From positions 2,258,736 through 2,322,735 of the forward strand of contig NZ_OY760905.1 of NCBI RefSeq assembly GCF_963664135.1: a DNA stretch of 64,000 nt. The letters are read 5' to 3'. A model generated the notes under the pieces. That model was given only the letters and a program-made list of their open reading frames with translations. It had not been told where the DNA came from and ran no database searches. The DNA comes from an uncultured Acetobacterium sp. (GTDB lineage Bacteria; Bacillota; Clostridia; Eubacteriales; Eubacteriaceae). This document shows, piece after piece, positions 1 through 8,806 of this stretch. Positions within the stretch are counted from its first letter, which is position 1; each line of letters starts with the position of its first letter. The translations under genes were made by a program, and so were the position numbers.

Positions 1-370
1 ATCTTTTAATCGGGATAGTATTTAAATCTGGAACTCCGGTACGAAAGTTTACCCGCTTTGAAGGAAACAACAAATCGTCGCTCTGCATTTCTTTGTCTGG
101 AGATGCGGTTTCTTTTCGCTCAAAACAGATCCCGTCACTGACATAGGTGCCGGAACCTTCCTTTGCATAAAGATATCCCTCTGCCCAAAGCTGTTCATAG
201 GCTTCCATCACCACATTGCGTGAGACCGAAAGAAATTCGGAAAGCCCCCTGGTGGACGGCAACTTTTCATCCGCTTTTAGCTCCCCGGAAAAAATGGATT
301 CCTTTAGTTCATGATAAATTTGTTCCGCTAAGGATTCCTCCTGGTTTTGGTTTAAATTAATATGCAGCAT
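1..370 (-). CDS. MocR/PdxR-type GntR regulator, 5' part (partial)
   Basis: The reading frame runs off the left edge, so only about the first 123 residues are visible. They form a GntR-type winged helix: an N-terminal helix (ESLAEQIYHELKESI), then KLPSTRGLSEFLSVSRNVV, then an EGYLYAKEGSGTYV wing. The long linker that follows, and the wording 'LPSTRGLS..L.VSRN.V..AYEQL', are typical of MocR regulators, which carry a fold-type I aminotransferase-like PLP domain further on (outside the window). It starts 123 bp from the divergent LysE-type exporter gene, a common arrangement in which the MocR protein controls the exporter or a PLP/amino-acid pathway. The ATG at 368-370 is the first in frame. Confidence 0.85.
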   Translation of the reverse strand, partial: MLHINLNQNQEESLAEQIYHELKESIFSGELKADEKLPSTRGLSEFLSVSRNVVMEAYEQLWAEGYLYAKEGSGTYVSDGICFERKETASPDKEMQSDDLLFPSKRVNFRTGVPDLNTIPIKR

Positions 371-493
371 CGGTTCTCCCCAAAGTGGTTTGGATTTTTA
401 AGCTAGAAATGGTTCTTATTATCGCCACTTTATTCTGCTACGATTATAACACAACCGCGTATTTTAAAAAATCAAAACCATGGAGGCTCTAAA

Positions 494-1099
494 ATGATCA
501 CCACTACTTTTTTTCTCGCTTCACTGATTGTCATTCTACTTCCCGGAAGCGGCGTTCTTTATACTGTTTCAATCGGTCTGACCGGAAGTCGTAAAGACAG
601 TTTCTTTGCCGCCCTGGGCTGCACTCTCGGGATTATCCCCCATCTGGCCGTCGCCATTCTGGGACTTTTATTCATCCGGGAAATGAATTCAGCTGCCTTT
701 AACCTGATCAAATGGGTCGGCGCTTGCTACCTGTTGTATCTTGGCCTGGGGATGATCCGGTCAAAAGCTGGCTTGACAGCAAATGAAGCAACCACTTCAG
801 CGACGCCGTTTGCGATTATTTCAAAGGCCATCCTTATCAATCTGCTAAACCCCAAGCTGACGCTATTCCTTTTTTCATACCTGCCCCAATTCATCGTCAG
901 CGGCAAAAATGCCACCATCCAAGGTCTGCAGCTTGGTCTTTTCTTTATGCTGCTGACGTTAATTGTTTTTATCCTCTATGGGATTCTGGCTGGCAGCTTT
1001 AGTGTGTTTTTAAAGCAGTCTCCCAAAACTTTTCTGCGGATTCAGCAGGGTTTTGGAGCCATTTTTATTGTTTTTGCAGTGCAGTTGGCGTTGTTTTGA
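494..1099 (+). CDS. LysE/RhtB family amino-acid exporter
   Basis: A 201-residue, strongly hydrophobic protein with about six predicted membrane segments, the usual size and layout of the LysE/RhtB/threonine-efflux family. The N-terminal ILLPGSGVLYTVSIGLTGSR segment corresponds to the family's conserved 'PGP..l.v...a...G...G' region, and INLLNPKLTLFLFSYLPQFI matches the 'lNPK...ff...lPqf' signature. The start is fixed by a GGAGG at 481-485, eight bases before the ATG. It likely exports an amino acid or a related small metabolite. The substrate cannot be read from sequence. The divergent MocR-type regulator is the probable controller. Confidence 0.88.
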   Translation: MITTTFFLASLIVILLPGSGVLYTVSIGLTGSRKDSFFAALGCTLGIIPHLAVAILGLLFIREMNSAAFNLIKWVGACYLLYLGLGMIRSKAGLTANEATTSATPFAIISKAILINLLNPKLTLFLFSYLPQFIVSGKNATIQGLQLGLFFMLLTLIVFILYGILAGSFSVFLKQSPKTFLRIQQGFGAIFIVFAVQLALF

Positions 1100-1188
1100 C
1101 AAAACTCTCCCACTATTGTGAACATTATATGTTGCCCTGAACGATTAAGTTATTTTTTTAATTCGCACATAAAAAAACAATCCTTATA

Positions 1189-2472
1189 TTACATATTACC
1201 TAAACCTTCAATCTCCGTAGCGATGAGGATGACATCATCGATGCTGTATCCTGCGATGTTTTTAAAGTTAGCATAATTCCGCTTTAGTTTTTTATAAAGT
1301 TTTCGCGTATAGGCCATTCGAAAAGGAAGATATTTTTCGATGGACTTGATGTATTCGTTACTATAAAAGTCCTGGTTTTGTGAAATGGCTTCAAATATCA
1401 ATAAAATCAGGTTTTTCTTTAAAAAAGGGATCATTTTATGGGCTTCCTCATGATCAAGATTCTGATACGACTCAGCCATTATTCTATTAGAAAAATCAAA
1501 TAACGCATTGGTTAGCTTATCTAACGGCCACTTTTTCAACGTCACCGAAAAAATAGTCATCTGTTCATTGTTTAGATCTTCTTTGGCATCCTGCAAATCA
1601 TCACATAATTGAAGTAGAACCCCATAAGCAAACGCAAAATCCACCTGAACATCAGAAAGTTTACCCTTCACTAAATAGGCATCTGCCAGCACGGATGCCC
1701 CGCCTTTTTCAGCACTTATACCTAAGACGTCTTTTTCATAAGGGGAGGCCATCTCATTATGCTGCATCAGACTATTATACTGCGCATCGTGAATACATAA
1801 GAGACTTTCATATAATTCTTTAAAATCTGCTCGAACATATTGGCTCTCAATGATCCCCACAAAATTAAATAATGCCGCTTCGTAATCGTTATCCGGTTCT
1901 ATTTGTTCCCCACTTAACCTCATTCTAAAGCGTTCACTAACATTTTGCTTTTCCTTTAAGGACACTTCCGGGTCATCTAAATAATTATCGGTATAAGGAT
2001 AAAGCATGCTATAAGCAAAAATAGAAGGCGTATACTCTATCTTAACCTTCAACAAAACCTGGAGCAGATTCATGATCCAGGCATTTCTGAGGGCTTGCAG
2101 CATTTCGTCCAATTTTATCTCTGCGTTAAACGCTTTTACACTGCAAATAAATTGATGCGTAATGGTTGGAAGGGCTTCTACAAAATCTTGATCAATCATA
2201 TCTTCCGTAAATCCCATCTGATGTCCAAAGTTCTTTATCAGCATCGATAAATTATTTTTCCAGACCATTTGCTGATCTTTATTTTTAGGACATTGCTTTA
2301 AATTCGAAAAAAGGTCATTGATAAACTGATTCATACACTTTTCCCGTCTCATTTTTTCTTTAATACTAATTTCTTCTCCCAAAACAGGAAAGCACTTGTC
2401 AGTGCTCCACCATAGTTTGCTATATTTACACTTGAGTTGTTCTATCATTTCCGCTACAACAAAATTATCCAA
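1189..2472 (-). CDS. isoprenoid-synthase-fold protein, function unknown
   Basis: 427 residues starting at a TTG codon with AGGGAGA five to six bases upstream; no better ATG start is seen. I do not recognise the exact family. Two acidic motifs spaced as in class I isoprenoid synthases are visible: DNYLDD (162-167) and DDLQDAKED (291-299), the second preceded by GVLLQLC as in polyprenyl diphosphate synthases ('G..fQ..DD..D'). An SAEKGGASVLADAYLV stretch lies between them. The flanking sequence is mostly helical and Lys/Glu-rich. The first motif is not a clean DDxxD, and the ~150-residue N-terminal extension is unusual. It may be a terpene synthase, a prenyltransferase or a catalytically altered relative. 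It stands alone, with no isoprenoid genes nearby. Confidence 0.6.
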   Translation of the reverse strand: MDNFVVAEMIEQLKCKYSKLWWSTDKCFPVLGEEISIKEKMRREKCMNQFINDLFSNLKQCPKNKDQQMVWKNNLSMLIKNFGHQMGFTEDMIDQDFVEALPTITHQFICSVKAFNAEIKLDEMLQALRNAWIMNLLQVLLKVKIEYTPSIFAYSMLYPYTDNYLDDPEVSLKEKQNVSERFRMRLSGEQIEPDNDYEAALFNFVGIIESQYVRADFKELYESLLCIHDAQYNSLMQHNEMASPYEKDVLGISAEKGGASVLADAYLVKGKLSDVQVDFAFAYGVLLQLCDDLQDAKEDLNNEQMTIFSVTLKKWPLDKLTNALFDFSNRIMAESYQNLDHEEAHKMIPFLKKNLILLIFEAISQNQDFYSNEYIKSIEKYLPFRMAYTRKLYKKLKRNYANFKNIAGYSIDDVILIATEIEGLGNM

Positions 2473-2703
2473 AGTTTCTCCCTACCTCAATCCAACAATC
2501 TGAGTATGTTATTTCCATCAAAAAACAAACATTCCATGTTTTATTATACGCCTTTCAAAATGAAATGACTATGTGTAATTGCAGATATGAATAGTAATCG
2601 ACTTTTATCCACAGAATGTCTCCATCTAAAAAGTCCCTGCGACTATCCTGATGCGTGACTTTAATCGCTAAAGGGTCAATTTAGGGGTAGCTCTAAAAAA
2701 AGA

Positions 2704-2731
2704 CATAAAAAAAACAGCCATGAACGGCTGT
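2704..2731 (-). terminator. rho-independent terminator after tRNA-Ser
   Basis: On the minus strand a six-base-pair ACAGCC/GGCTGT stem is followed by a run of eight T residues, 18 bases after the tRNA 3' end. Confidence 0.8.
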
Positions 2732-2748
2732 AATACGCACTTTTTAAA

Positions 2749-2838
2749 TGGCGGAGAGAGAGGGATTCGAACCCTCGGTACGCTTACACGTACACACGCT
2801 TTCCAGGCGTGCTCCTTCGACCACTCAGACATCTCTCC
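2749..2838 (-). tRNA. tRNA-Ser (anticodon GGA)
   Basis: A 90-nt cloverleaf on the minus strand. The acceptor GGAGAGA pairs with TCTCTCC and CCA is encoded at the 3' end. The anticodon stem CACGC/GCGTG holds loop CTGGAAA, giving anticodon GGA, which reads UCC/UCU serine codons. The long variable arm (GTACGTGTAAGCGTAC region) is class II as expected for tRNA-Ser, and the T arm contains GGTTCGAATCC. The open reading frame that overlaps it is a shadow. Confidence 0.97.
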
Positions 2839-2972
2839 TAAGGTAGAATAAATTGATTCTTCAATTTTTTCATGCTTGTTGATTATACGGTAATTGGCGA
2901 TAAAAGTCAATCTTTTCTTTGTGAAACCGCTTGATTTCCAACCTGACTGATCAAGGTTACTGGCACAATTCT

Positions 2973-3010
2973 AAAAAGAGGCCAGGTCACAATGGAAGCC
3001 AGCCTCTTTT
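2973..3010 (-). terminator. terminator of the CotH/DUF4956/VTC unit
   Basis: AAAGAGGC and GCCTCTTT form the stem, with T residues on both strands. It lies about 40 bp past the stop of the CotH-family gene. Confidence 0.75.
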
Positions 3011-3051
3011 CAGTGATTGTTGTTGTGATTAATATCCTTTATTGTTCCCGC

Positions 3052-5163
3052 TTATCGTCTATACAGCTTCGTCATCAGGATGGCGACACCTAAAAGCAGA
3101 ACCGACGCAGCGATTACGATAATTGCTGTCCAGTCAACTGTGCCACCGGCATTGGTTGGCATGGTTCCGCCATTGCCTGGCATAGTCGATGCCTGCCCAT
3201 TCTGAGCAGCACTGTCTGTTGCTGCCTGGGTACCATCGGCTGATTGATTGGTCGTCGCCGAAGAAGTCGCATCACTGCCTGGCCGATTTCCGGATGGCTG
3301 ACCGCCACCGTTGGCATTGGCAACCTGCTGATTAGTGTCGGTTCCGCTTGCCGATTGGGTGTCTACACTTGCGGTTGCATCGGTAGTTTGACTCGTCGGC
3401 ATTCCCATACCCTTGTTCATCCCGCCACCCATGGCGTTGCTGCCCATCGCTGATACATTCAGGGTGCTGGCATTAATGAGCGTCGTTGGTTGTTCGGTTT
3501 GACCAGTGGTAGTGGCTGGAATGGTGCCATCCAATTGTCCACTGATGCTTTCGGCTCTGAGTTCACAGAACTGTTTAAGCACGGCGACCCCCGCTTGATA
3601 CTCATCATAGGTACAGAATTTAGTCGGATCTTCATTCACATCGGCCGATATGAGTGCCTCGGCTTTGTCAATGGTCTCGGCACAACGACCGCTTTCAAAG
3701 TACCCGGCAATAAATTCTTCAAAGTACTGATGGTATTGCGCCAAATATGTTTCGTTGGAAAGCAATTCATTGAGCAGTGGCCGTTCTTCCATGGTGGTAC
3801 CAGATACCGGGGTATCGATGGGGTAATTTACCAGCGTTGTCGCATCATCGGTGTTGGTCGCTGTGGTGGTGGTATCTTCTCCACCTGCGCCGCCCATAAA
3901 GTTGCTAAAGGCCAGGTTATAATCCCAGGCTACAATCGACATTTGACCATCTTCTTCTCGCAGGTAGTAATTATGTTTCATGCTGCCGGTATAACTGTCG
4001 TAATTATCCACAAAGTTATGCACTACAAAATATTTCAGTACCTCTTCCACATCCAGAACTTCTTCCAGATTTTCACCCTGATTCAATTGTTTGATGGAGT
4101 CGATCAGTCTTTCTTTGTCGCTGGTGGTGACATCAAAGATAGCGCCGTTCCAGATATTTTCATAGCTTGACAGTTCATCGTCTGAATAAATCAGAGCCAC
4201 ATCATCACCAGATGCTCCAAACATATTCCCCATTTGACTGATGTCTGGCAACTGGCTAGTATTCTTAGTTTGATCATTAGCGATATCCGTTGTTTGAGCG
4301 GTGTCACCGGTTTGATTCAGATCTGGCGGCTGACCGCCACTAGGCATTTGTGAACCGCTGGGAGCCTGTCCCGGATTTTGGTTTGCATCGGCGGTTTGGG
4401 GCGGATCAGTTTGAGTCGTATCTGCTTGAGCCGTGCCAGTGATTTGGGTGGTATCGGTTCCCTGAGGCATGGACGGCAGATTGGCCATGTCCGGCATCTC
4501 TCTATCACCGCCAGCCATTTCGCCATCGCCACCCATTGCCATGCTGTCAGGTTTATAAAGCGTCCCCTCAGCAGTGCCGTAGTTTCGTGAAACAAATGCC
4601 TCTTCAACCCCTTCGACGGCCAGATAAAGCCCAAAGTATTCACCATTGACCATAACCTTGACAAAGCTGGTCAGCGGGGCATCCACACCCATGTATTCCA
4701 TCATGTCATAGCTCAAATAGTCTTTGAGATAGGTGTTGTCGGAGATGATATTATTTAAATTGAGTTTGTCCAATCCATGATAGCTGAGGCTGTCATTATA
4801 TTTATCAAAGTCGATTTTGAAACTATACCGCTCGGAATCTGAGGAGGCCACACTGGAAAGGGATGAGTTCCCTTTGGGGCGGATTGCTACGTTATCCAGG
4901 GTTTCCCCGTCTACAGTTACGTCACACAGTTCATATTCTTCGCTGGTGGCATTCTCCTGCAAGCTGTCCCAGTTTTCTGCTGAGATTTCAATGTTAATGG
5001 TGTGAACCTGGCTGTCGTCAAAGAGCTTGGTAACGTAGGACAAATCTGTTGTGCCGGCGGTAATTCCAATGGCATTCCCGTAATAGGAAAAGACAAATCC
5101 AATCAGAATGGTCACAACTGCGATGATCGCGCAAATCCGATCGATATTTTTATGATTTGTCAC
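3052..5163 (-). CDS. CotH kinase family membrane-anchored protein
   Basis: 703 residues. Start is a GTG with GAGAGGTGATTTAG in front; no usable ATG lies nearby. One N-terminal membrane segment (about 10-30), an extracytoplasmic body, and a C-terminal membrane segment (about 679-698) followed by KLYRR. The CotH fold is shown by the VAIRPKGNSS region, the VMVNGEYFGLYLAVEGVEE segment, the HNYYLREEDGQMSIVAWDYN kinase-like core, and a NFVDNYDSYTG stretch before it. CotH proteins are atypical kinases, known for phosphorylating spore coat proteins. Two long Thr/Gln/Asn/Met/Gly-rich tracts (about 205-320 and 570-670) are low-complexity and probably disordered or wall-exposed. It is the last gene of a three-gene unit, 14 bp after the DUF4956 gene. 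The CotH-DUF4956-VTC grouping recurs in clostridia; its job is not established. Confidence 0.85.
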   Translation of the reverse strand: MTNHKNIDRICAIIAVVTILIGFVFSYYGNAIGITAGTTDLSYVTKLFDDSQVHTINIEISAENWDSLQENATSEEYELCDVTVDGETLDNVAIRPKGNSSLSSVASSDSERYSFKIDFDKYNDSLSYHGLDKLNLNNIISDNTYLKDYLSYDMMEYMGVDAPLTSFVKVMVNGEYFGLYLAVEGVEEAFVSRNYGTAEGTLYKPDSMAMGGDGEMAGGDREMPDMANLPSMPQGTDTTQITGTAQADTTQTDPPQTADANQNPGQAPSGSQMPSGGQPPDLNQTGDTAQTTDIANDQTKNTSQLPDISQMGNMFGASGDDVALIYSDDELSSYENIWNGAIFDVTTSDKERLIDSIKQLNQGENLEEVLDVEEVLKYFVVHNFVDNYDSYTGSMKHNYYLREEDGQMSIVAWDYNLAFSNFMGGAGGEDTTTTATNTDDATTLVNYPIDTPVSGTTMEERPLLNELLSNETYLAQYHQYFEEFIAGYFESGRCAETIDKAEALISADVNEDPTKFCTYDEYQAGVAVLKQFCELRAESISGQLDGTIPATTTGQTEQPTTLINASTLNVSAMGSNAMGGGMNKGMGMPTSQTTDATASVDTQSASGTDTNQQVANANGGGQPSGNRPGSDATSSATTNQSADGTQAATDSAAQNGQASTMPGNGGTMPTNAGGTVDWTAIIVIAASVLLLGVAILMTKLYRR

Positions 5164-5177
5164 CTAAATCACCTCTC

Positions 5178-5849
5178 TCAATTCACAAATTCGCCATTAT
5201 AGCTCACCAACACAGCATGGTTGACATCACTCAACTCCACCACGTTGTTGATAAAATCGGTGTTGTCATTTTTAAGCCGTACTTCGATATTCAATTCAAT
5301 GCCGTCTTTTGACACAGTTTTGTTTTTGATTACGCTTTTGCTGACATTTTCATCGATGAAGCTTTTTACCTTGGCTTCGGCATCTCGATTATTGCAATTG
5401 ACGACGATGATATAGGGCATATCGGTTGGTTTGCGATTGACAAACACCAACAGAATAATGCCGATGAGCACACTGCCGATAATGGCCAGCGGAATCATGC
5501 CGGCGGCCAGGACAATCCCGGCGGCAATGGACCAGAAAACAAAGGCGATATCCAGAGGTTCCTTAACTGCCGTTCGAAAACGGACGATCGATAATGCCCC
5601 AACCATCCCCAATGAAAGCACCACATTACTGGTGATGGCTAGCATTACAAAGGTGGTAATCATCGAAAGGGCGATGAGGGTTACCCCAAAGCCAGTTGAA
5701 TACATGACTCCTTTATAGGTCTTTTTATGAATCAGGTAGACAAAGGTACCAATTCCAAAGGCCAGAACCAAGGCAATCACCATATCGATAATCGATACCG
5801 AGGTTACATTCTCTAAAAAATTCGATTGAAAAATTTCATTAAAACTCAT
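5178..5849 (-). CDS. DUF4956 membrane protein
   Basis: 223 residues with four predicted membrane segments in the first 135, then a soluble C-terminal domain (about 140-223) with a ferredoxin-like alternation. GALSIVRFRTAVKEPLDIAF is the hallmark of DUF4956 and resembles the MgtC-type GALI..R.R loop. Start supported by AAGGAGATGCG upstream of the ATG. DUF4956 genes are repeatedly found beside VTC-domain and CotH genes, as here. Biochemical role unknown; membrane location is clear. Confidence 0.88.
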   Translation of the reverse strand: MSFNEIFQSNFLENVTSVSIIDMVIALVLAFGIGTFVYLIHKKTYKGVMYSTGFGVTLIALSMITTFVMLAITSNVVLSLGMVGALSIVRFRTAVKEPLDIAFVFWSIAAGIVLAAGMIPLAIIGSVLIGIILLVFVNRKPTDMPYIIVVNCNNRDAEAKVKSFIDENVSKSVIKNKTVSKDGIELNIEVRLKNDNTDFINNVVELSDVNHAVLVSYNGEFVN

Positions 5850-5917
5850 TAACGCATCTCCTTGTTGTTTTGTATTTTTTTAACTTAATTTACTTGCCAA
5901 ATTCACTCATTAAATTT

Positions 5918-6592
5918 CTAACTAAAAATTCGGCTGGCAGCATATTTTGAATAGGCGGTTCGGCGGCGGCCGTCCAGCTGGACGATATTTGAAATCACTT
6001 CCGGTATAAAATTGTCATATTTTATTTCCAGTAAAATCTGAACCTCACCAGTGGCTACTGTGGGCAAGTTTGCATTAAACAGATCAGTATTGAAAAGCCC
6101 GGTGCGGATATTCTTATCAAAGGTCACCCGAACATTTCCCGCCCCATAAACATAGGCTTCCCGGTCGTAATCCACAATCGTTTTGGGTCTGAGCTGCCCC
6201 GATTTCATTTTTGAATACAGTTCGACAATCAGCGGTTTATCACTGCTTGCCATCCATTCGATTTGACAAGCTAAAATGGCGGCGGTCTGCTCTTTTGTAA
6301 TCGACGCTTTGATCTTTAAGCACAACCCATTGATCTTGCTCTTTTTTTCCAGATTGATATAATCAAAATTGTTGTTGTAACAGCGGATCCGAAACTTTTC
6401 CCGGTAGTTGATGCCATTGATTTTATCCTTCAAGGCCGTATCATTATAGTCGTCAAAATATAAACTCCTGATTTGATATTCACCATCGGCATTGGTATTG
6501 GCGTCTGGTTTCATAATCGCTTTGAGCTTGCTTTGAATTACCAGATAATCCATATAATTGATATAATGTTTATGCTCATGTCTAAATTTCAT
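5918..6592 (-). CDS. VTC-domain protein (polyphosphate polymerase-like)
   Basis: 224 residues. The RHEHKHYINYMDYLVIQSKL start, IRSLYFDDYNDTALKDKING, YREKFRIRCYN and LEKKSKINGLCLKIK segments supply the basic and acidic residues of the tunnel found in VTC4-type polyphosphate polymerases, and VDYDREAYVY and VQILLEIKYD complete the core. Family knowledge: VTC-fold enzymes polymerise phosphate from nucleotide, or belong to the wider triphosphate tunnel superfamily; activity here is inferred. AAGGAGG lies six bases before the ATG. It is the first gene of the DUF4956-CotH unit, divergent from the two-component system at 6762. Confidence 0.85.
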   Translation of the reverse strand: MKFRHEHKHYINYMDYLVIQSKLKAIMKPDANTNADGEYQIRSLYFDDYNDTALKDKINGINYREKFRIRCYNNNFDYINLEKKSKINGLCLKIKASITKEQTAAILACQIEWMASSDKPLIVELYSKMKSGQLRPKTIVDYDREAYVYGAGNVRVTFDKNIRTGLFNTDLFNANLPTVATGEVQILLEIKYDNFIPEVISNIVQLDGRRRTAYSKYAASRIFS

Positions 6593-6617
6593 GGGTTAAC
6601 CTCCTTCATATCTCAAT

Positions 6618-6635
6618 TTAACATGTTCTTAACAT
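6618..6635. promoter_or_regulatory. direct repeat TTAACAT-N4-TTAACAT, possible response-regulator site
   Basis: Two TTAACAT heptamers lie exactly 11 bp apart between the divergent VTC gene and response-regulator gene. TTAACA-N5-TTAACA resembles the spacing of PhoP boxes in Bacillus. Binding by the adjacent OmpR-family regulator is inferred, not shown. Confidence 0.5.
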
Positions 6636-6761
6636 GGGGTATGATAGTGTTATAACCTTGAAAAAACATTGAACCAAAGAATTCTTAAGCCAAAGTTCAA
6701 GATTCATTCAATTTAAAATGATACAATAATAGCTAGAATTAGGAATCGGAGGTGTTTAATA

Positions 6762-7442
6762 ATGAGGATCCTGCTTGTGGAAGACGAATCAGGACTGGTA
6801 GATGCCCTCAAAGCGATCTTCACTAAGGAGAACTATTGTGTGGATGCGCTAATGGACGGGGTGAGCGGTTTGGATTACGCTCTCACCGGAATTTATGATG
6901 TGATCATTCTGGATATTATGCTGCCGAAAAAAAACGGTCTTGAGGTTTTACAAGAACTGCGCAAAGCTCAGATTGAAACCCCAGTTTTAATGCTTACCGC
7001 CAAGTCTGAACTGGAAGATAAAATTGCCGGATTGGACTGCGGCGCCGACGATTATCTGACCAAGCCCTTTCAAACCGGGGAACTGCTGGCACGGGTTCGC
7101 GCCATGACAAGGCGAAAAGGCGAGATAACTTGTCAGGATCTGAGCTTTGGTGACTTGACCCTAAAAAAAAGAACCCGGGAAATCCATTGCGGTTCTGCCT
7201 CTGTCAAACTAGGCTTAAAAGAGTTTGTCCTGTTGGAAACCCTGATGCTCAATCCCAAACAAATTCTTTCGAAGGAACAACTGATTGAAAAGGTCTGGGG
7301 CTTTGATTCCGAAGCCGAATATAACAATGCTGAAGTTTATATTTCCTTCGTCCGCAAGAAAATTAACTTTGTTGAATCCTCGGTTCAAATTAAGGTGAAC
7401 CGAGGAATTGGCTATTATCTGGAAATGACCGAAATGGAGTAA
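6762..7442 (+). CDS. OmpR/PhoB-family response regulator
   Basis: 226 residues. Receiver domain 1-115 with acidic pair E7/D8, phospho-acceptor D51 in IILDIMLP, T in MLTAKS and K in TKPF. Winged-helix C-terminal domain about 125-222, ending RGIGYYLE, the usual OmpR wing. GGAGGTG sits before the ATG. Its stop is ten bases from the sensor kinase start, so both are co-expressed. Being divergent to the VTC/DUF4956/CotH unit, that unit is the likely target. Confidence 0.93.
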   Translation: MRILLVEDESGLVDALKAIFTKENYCVDALMDGVSGLDYALTGIYDVIILDIMLPKKNGLEVLQELRKAQIETPVLMLTAKSELEDKIAGLDCGADDYLTKPFQTGELLARVRAMTRRKGEITCQDLSFGDLTLKKRTREIHCGSASVKLGLKEFVLLETLMLNPKQILSKEQLIEKVWGFDSEAEYNNAEVYISFVRKKINFVESSVQIKVNRGIGYYLEMTEME

Positions 7443-7451
7443 CTAAAACCC

Positions 7452-8666
7452 ATGCTAAAAAAATTAAAAATTCGCTTTGTTGCCACCATCATGATCATTT
7501 TATCGCTGGTGTTTGTTTTGATCATTGGATCCATCAACTATTTTAATTATCAGTCCAATGAACGCCAAATCACTTCGCTGCTAAAATCACTGGTTGACAA
7601 TGACGGTATGATTCCCAAAGACCCCCACGGTGACCCGAATGCTTCCAATCCCCTTCCGCCGGGGGTATATGAACGGGAACGAACCTTCTCGGTTAAGCTG
7701 GATCCGACCCAATCAATGATTGCGGTTAATGGTAGCACCGACCTTTCCGAGTTATCTCAAGAGATGGCCAATCTGATGGATGCCGTGCTGGCAAACGGTA
7801 AAAACTCCGGGTCCGTGGATGGCTACCGCTACCAGGTTGCTGAAAAACCCTATGGCCAGATCCTTGTCTTTGTGGATCAGCGGATTTCAAATGAAATGAT
7901 GGATCGTCTGATCACCACTTCTCTGATAATTGGTGTGATTAGTTTGGTTGTCCTCTTTTTCATTTCCCTATTTCTTGCCAACCTGATGGTGCGGCCGGTG
8001 GAAGAAGCCTTCGAAAAGCAGAAGCGTTTTATCTCCGATGCCAGCCATGAACTAAAAACCCCACTTTCGGTTATCACTGTCAATGCCGATGTCCTGGAGG
8101 GTGATATTGGCGCAAACAAATACCTTTCTTATATCCAGTCCGAAGCTACCCGGATGAACGGCTTGGTGAATAACCTGCTTACCCTGGCTAAATTGGATAG
8201 TATGGGATGCCAACCAGTTTTCTCCGAATTTGATTTAAGCAATGCGGTTTTAAGCATCGCCCTCACCTTTGAAAGTACTGCTTTTGAAGAAAATAAGCGT
8301 TACCAATTAAATATTGAGCCGGGTCTTCGCTTTATCGGTGATATCGATAAAATAAAACAGGTGGCCGCCATCCTGATTGACAATGCCATCAAACATACTG
8401 AAGATGAGGGACTTGTCGATGTGTCTGTTAAAAAACTCGGTGATAAAATCCACCTAGAGGTGTTTAATTCCGGAGAAGGCATTCCCGAAAATCAGCAAGC
8501 TAAGATATTCGAACGTTTTTACCGCTATGACGAATCTCGCTCCAAAGAAACTGGTGGATACGGATTGGGACTTGCTATTGCCAAATCCATTGTGGACGAA
8601 CATAAGGGCAAGATCAAAATAAAAAGCGAAATCAATCAATGGGCCAAATTCATTGTGATTCTGTAA
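7452..8666 (+). CDS. two-component sensor histidine kinase
   Basis: 404 residues. Membrane segments about 8-29 and 154-176 flank a ~125-residue extracytoplasmic sensor with no recognisable domain. H199 in the DASHELKTPLS box is the phosphorylated histidine. The ATPase domain shows the N box (ILIDNAIKHT), the GEGIP G1 box and GYGLGLAIAKSI G2 box. No full HAMP is evident between the second membrane segment and the H box, only about 20 residues. Works with the response regulator immediately upstream. Confidence 0.92.
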   Translation: MLKKLKIRFVATIMIILSLVFVLIIGSINYFNYQSNERQITSLLKSLVDNDGMIPKDPHGDPNASNPLPPGVYERERTFSVKLDPTQSMIAVNGSTDLSELSQEMANLMDAVLANGKNSGSVDGYRYQVAEKPYGQILVFVDQRISNEMMDRLITTSLIIGVISLVVLFFISLFLANLMVRPVEEAFEKQKRFISDASHELKTPLSVITVNADVLEGDIGANKYLSYIQSEATRMNGLVNNLLTLAKLDSMGCQPVFSEFDLSNAVLSIALTFESTAFEENKRYQLNIEPGLRFIGDIDKIKQVAAILIDNAIKHTEDEGLVDVSVKKLGDKIHLEVFNSGEGIPENQQAKIFERFYRYDESRSKETGGYGLGLAIAKSIVDEHKGKIKIKSEINQWAKFIVIL

Positions 8667-8702
8667 TCATTGCTCCAATTGAAATCGCTCCGAAACCAAA
8701 TA

Positions 8703-8785
8703 AAAACCATCCGAGCCCTACTGCTTTTAAGCATGGCTCTGATGGTTTTTAAACACTAAAAATCAATTCGATTCAATTGATTTTT
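8703..8785. terminator. converging terminators
   Basis: Two hairpins lie in tandem between convergent genes. One (8703-8750) pairs AAACCATC.GAGCC with GGCTC.GATGGTTT; the other (8758-8785) pairs AAAAATCAATT with AATTGATTTTT. Both have A/T runs on each side and can serve either direction. Confidence 0.7.
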
Positions 8786-8806
8786 AGTGATCTACTGCTT
8801 CAATTT

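Noticed and set aside
2668..2910. 80-codon minus-strand frame
   Set aside because: It covers tRNA-Ser and its terminator.
3490..4170. 226-codon plus-strand frame
   Set aside because: It is antisense to the CotH gene, has no ribosome site, and reflects the low-complexity coding sequence opposite.
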